Part shown: positions 42,295-42,910 of the stretch, one piece after another
Numbering within the stretch: the first letter of the stretch is position 1
How the letters are laid out: every line of letters begins with the position of its first letter
NCBI GenBank assembly: GCA_023435645.1
Contig: JAEYRK010000104.1
Location: forward strand, 1-42,910
Direction: 5' to 3'
Length of the DNA: 42,910 nucleotides
Source: Bacillota bacterium
Lineage (GTDB): Bacteria; Bacillota; Clostridia; Lachnospirales; Lachnospiraceae
Notes under the pieces: model-generated
Told to the model about the DNA's origin: nothing
Database searches by the model: none
Seen by the model: the letters and a program-made list of their open reading frames with translations, nothing else
Translations under genes and position numbers: made by a program

Positions 42295-42910
42295 ATGCAA
42301 CATTACACCAATATGTCCAATTCCTATCATCAAACGGTGAAAAACTCCCAGATAAATAACACTGTACCGAATGCCGGTACTTCCACAAGACCTATAACCA
42401 GTCCCGGCGGTACCACAGCTCCGGAAAACCGGGCAGGAAGCCCTAACATAAATCGACCAACTCCGGGCACCTCAATAGCCATACCTGCAGGTAGCGGTAG
42501 AACCACCGCTCCCGTCACATCGACTCCCAGCACTAACGCACCAAGAGTAACACCTGTTACCACTCCAGGCACCACTCCTGGTACTACTCCTGTTACTACT
42601 CCTGGTAGCACTCGGAGTACCGCTCCTGTTGCCTCTCCTGCTAACACTCGGAGTACCACTCCTGTTGCTTCTCCTGGACCCGCTCCCTGTCCCACTCCTG
42701 AAAACATAAGCGGAACACCTGGTATGCCTAATACTCCCGGTGTTCCAACAGGTAATGCTCCGGGTACTCCAATTATAACTACTCCTACTACTCCCATGAG
42801 GCCCATGCCCGGCTCACCCATGACCACTCCTACTACTCCCATGAGGCCCATGCCCGGTTCACCCATGACTACTCCTACAACTCCTATGGGGACCATGCCA
42901 GGATCACGTA
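42295..42910 (+). CDS. Thr/Pro/Gly-rich repeat protein (3' partial)
   Basis: An open frame starts at ATG 42295, 7 nt after AGGAG, and remains open to the right edge (205 codons). The N-terminus (MQHYTNMSNSYHQTVKN) has no signal peptide; afterwards the protein is low complexity, rich in Thr, Pro, Gly and Ser. At 42778-42910 a 15-residue unit TTPTTPMRPMPGSPM repeats (about three copies, period 45 bp). Such collagen- or coat-like sequences occur in spore surface and exosporium proteins, but this is only a suggestion. A long minus-strand frame through the same repeats is a shadow. Confidence 0.65.
   Translation, partial: MQHYTNMSNSYHQTVKNSQINNTVPNAGTSTRPITSPGGTTAPENRAGSPNINRPTPGTSIAIPAGSGRTTAPVTSTPSTNAPRVTPVTTPGTTPGTTPVTTPGSTRSTAPVASPANTRSTTPVASPGPAPCPTPENISGTPGMPNTPGVPTGNAPGTPIITTPTTPMRPMPGSPMTTPTTPMRPMPGSPMTTPTTPMGTMPGSR
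42778..42910. repeat. 45-bp tandem repeat in the repeat protein
   Basis: Units at 42778-42822 and 42823-42867 differ at 2 bases; a third, more diverged, runs to the window edge. The period is a multiple of three and keeps the reading frame, so copy number can vary without frameshift. Confidence 0.85.

Noticed and set aside
42330..42896. A minus-strand Gly/Val/Pro-rich frame of 188 codons
   Set aside because: It is the antisense shadow of the plus-strand repeat protein, which has a proper ribosome-binding site and start codon.

Overview
The window looks like chromosome of an anaerobic, endospore-forming Firmicute, most likely a member of the Lachnospiraceae (Lachnoclostridium/Anaerocolumna-like). 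This is inferred from the sporulation genes (spoIIE, spoVT, yabP, yabQ), strong AGGAGG ribosome-binding sites, moderate GC content, a ferredoxin-type aldo-keto reductase and Csp-like subtilases. No phage, plasmid, IS transposase, CRISPR array or rRNA was seen. Most genes lie on the minus strand.

Layout. 1-3.5 kb (+): the tail of an unidentified gene, a two-component pair (OmpR-type regulator plus kinase) and an iron-sulfur aldo-keto reductase. 3.5-4.3 kb: a gene-free stretch of hairpins and repeats, including a 252-bp interrupted palindrome. 4.3-9.7 kb (-): trmL, cheX, an aminotransferase coupled to an Lrp-type regulator, an AIR-synthase-like protein and a VanW/G5 wall protein. 9.9-15.1 kb: a membrane/TPR-like protein, endonuclease III, a B12-binding radical SAM protein, a DUF2156 acyltransferase-like protein and a CmpB-type membrane protein.

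15.5-26.4 kb (-) is a conserved block known from Bacillus subtilis (spoVT-mazG-rqcP-yabP-yabQ-divIC-tRNA-Met-spoIIE-tilS-hprT-ftsH). Here hup and about 400 bp of repetitive DNA are inserted between mazG and rqcP. The block mixes housekeeping functions (tRNA modification, purine salvage, membrane proteolysis, ribosome rescue, division) with sporulation genes. The spoIIE promoter has a consensus Spo0A box over the -35 element and a 21-bp spacer, as in the classic Spo0A-activated promoters.

26.5-30 kb (-): two tandem, catalytically intact subtilases resembling the Csp spore-germination proteases. 30-35 kb (-): a NatAB-like ABC exporter with a small membrane protein, D-aminoacyl-tRNA deacylase, a deoxyinosine/uracil-type DNA glycosylase and phosphopentomutase. 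35-42 kb: a PAP2-type membrane protein (+), then (-) a family 2 glycosyltransferase, an M29 aminopeptidase, an 845-residue membrane-anchored propeller-like protein with a C39-peptidase-like C-terminus, and an adjacent methyltransferase. The right edge (+) cuts a Thr/Pro/Gly-rich repeat protein that runs off the window.

Most interesting items: the two hairpin/palindrome repeat tracts (3.9-4.2 and 24.0-24.4 kb), the unusual C39-like fusion protein, the Spo0A-type spoIIE promoter, the tandem Csp-like proteases and the repeat protein at the right edge. No clear new multi-gene defence or biosynthetic system was identified.
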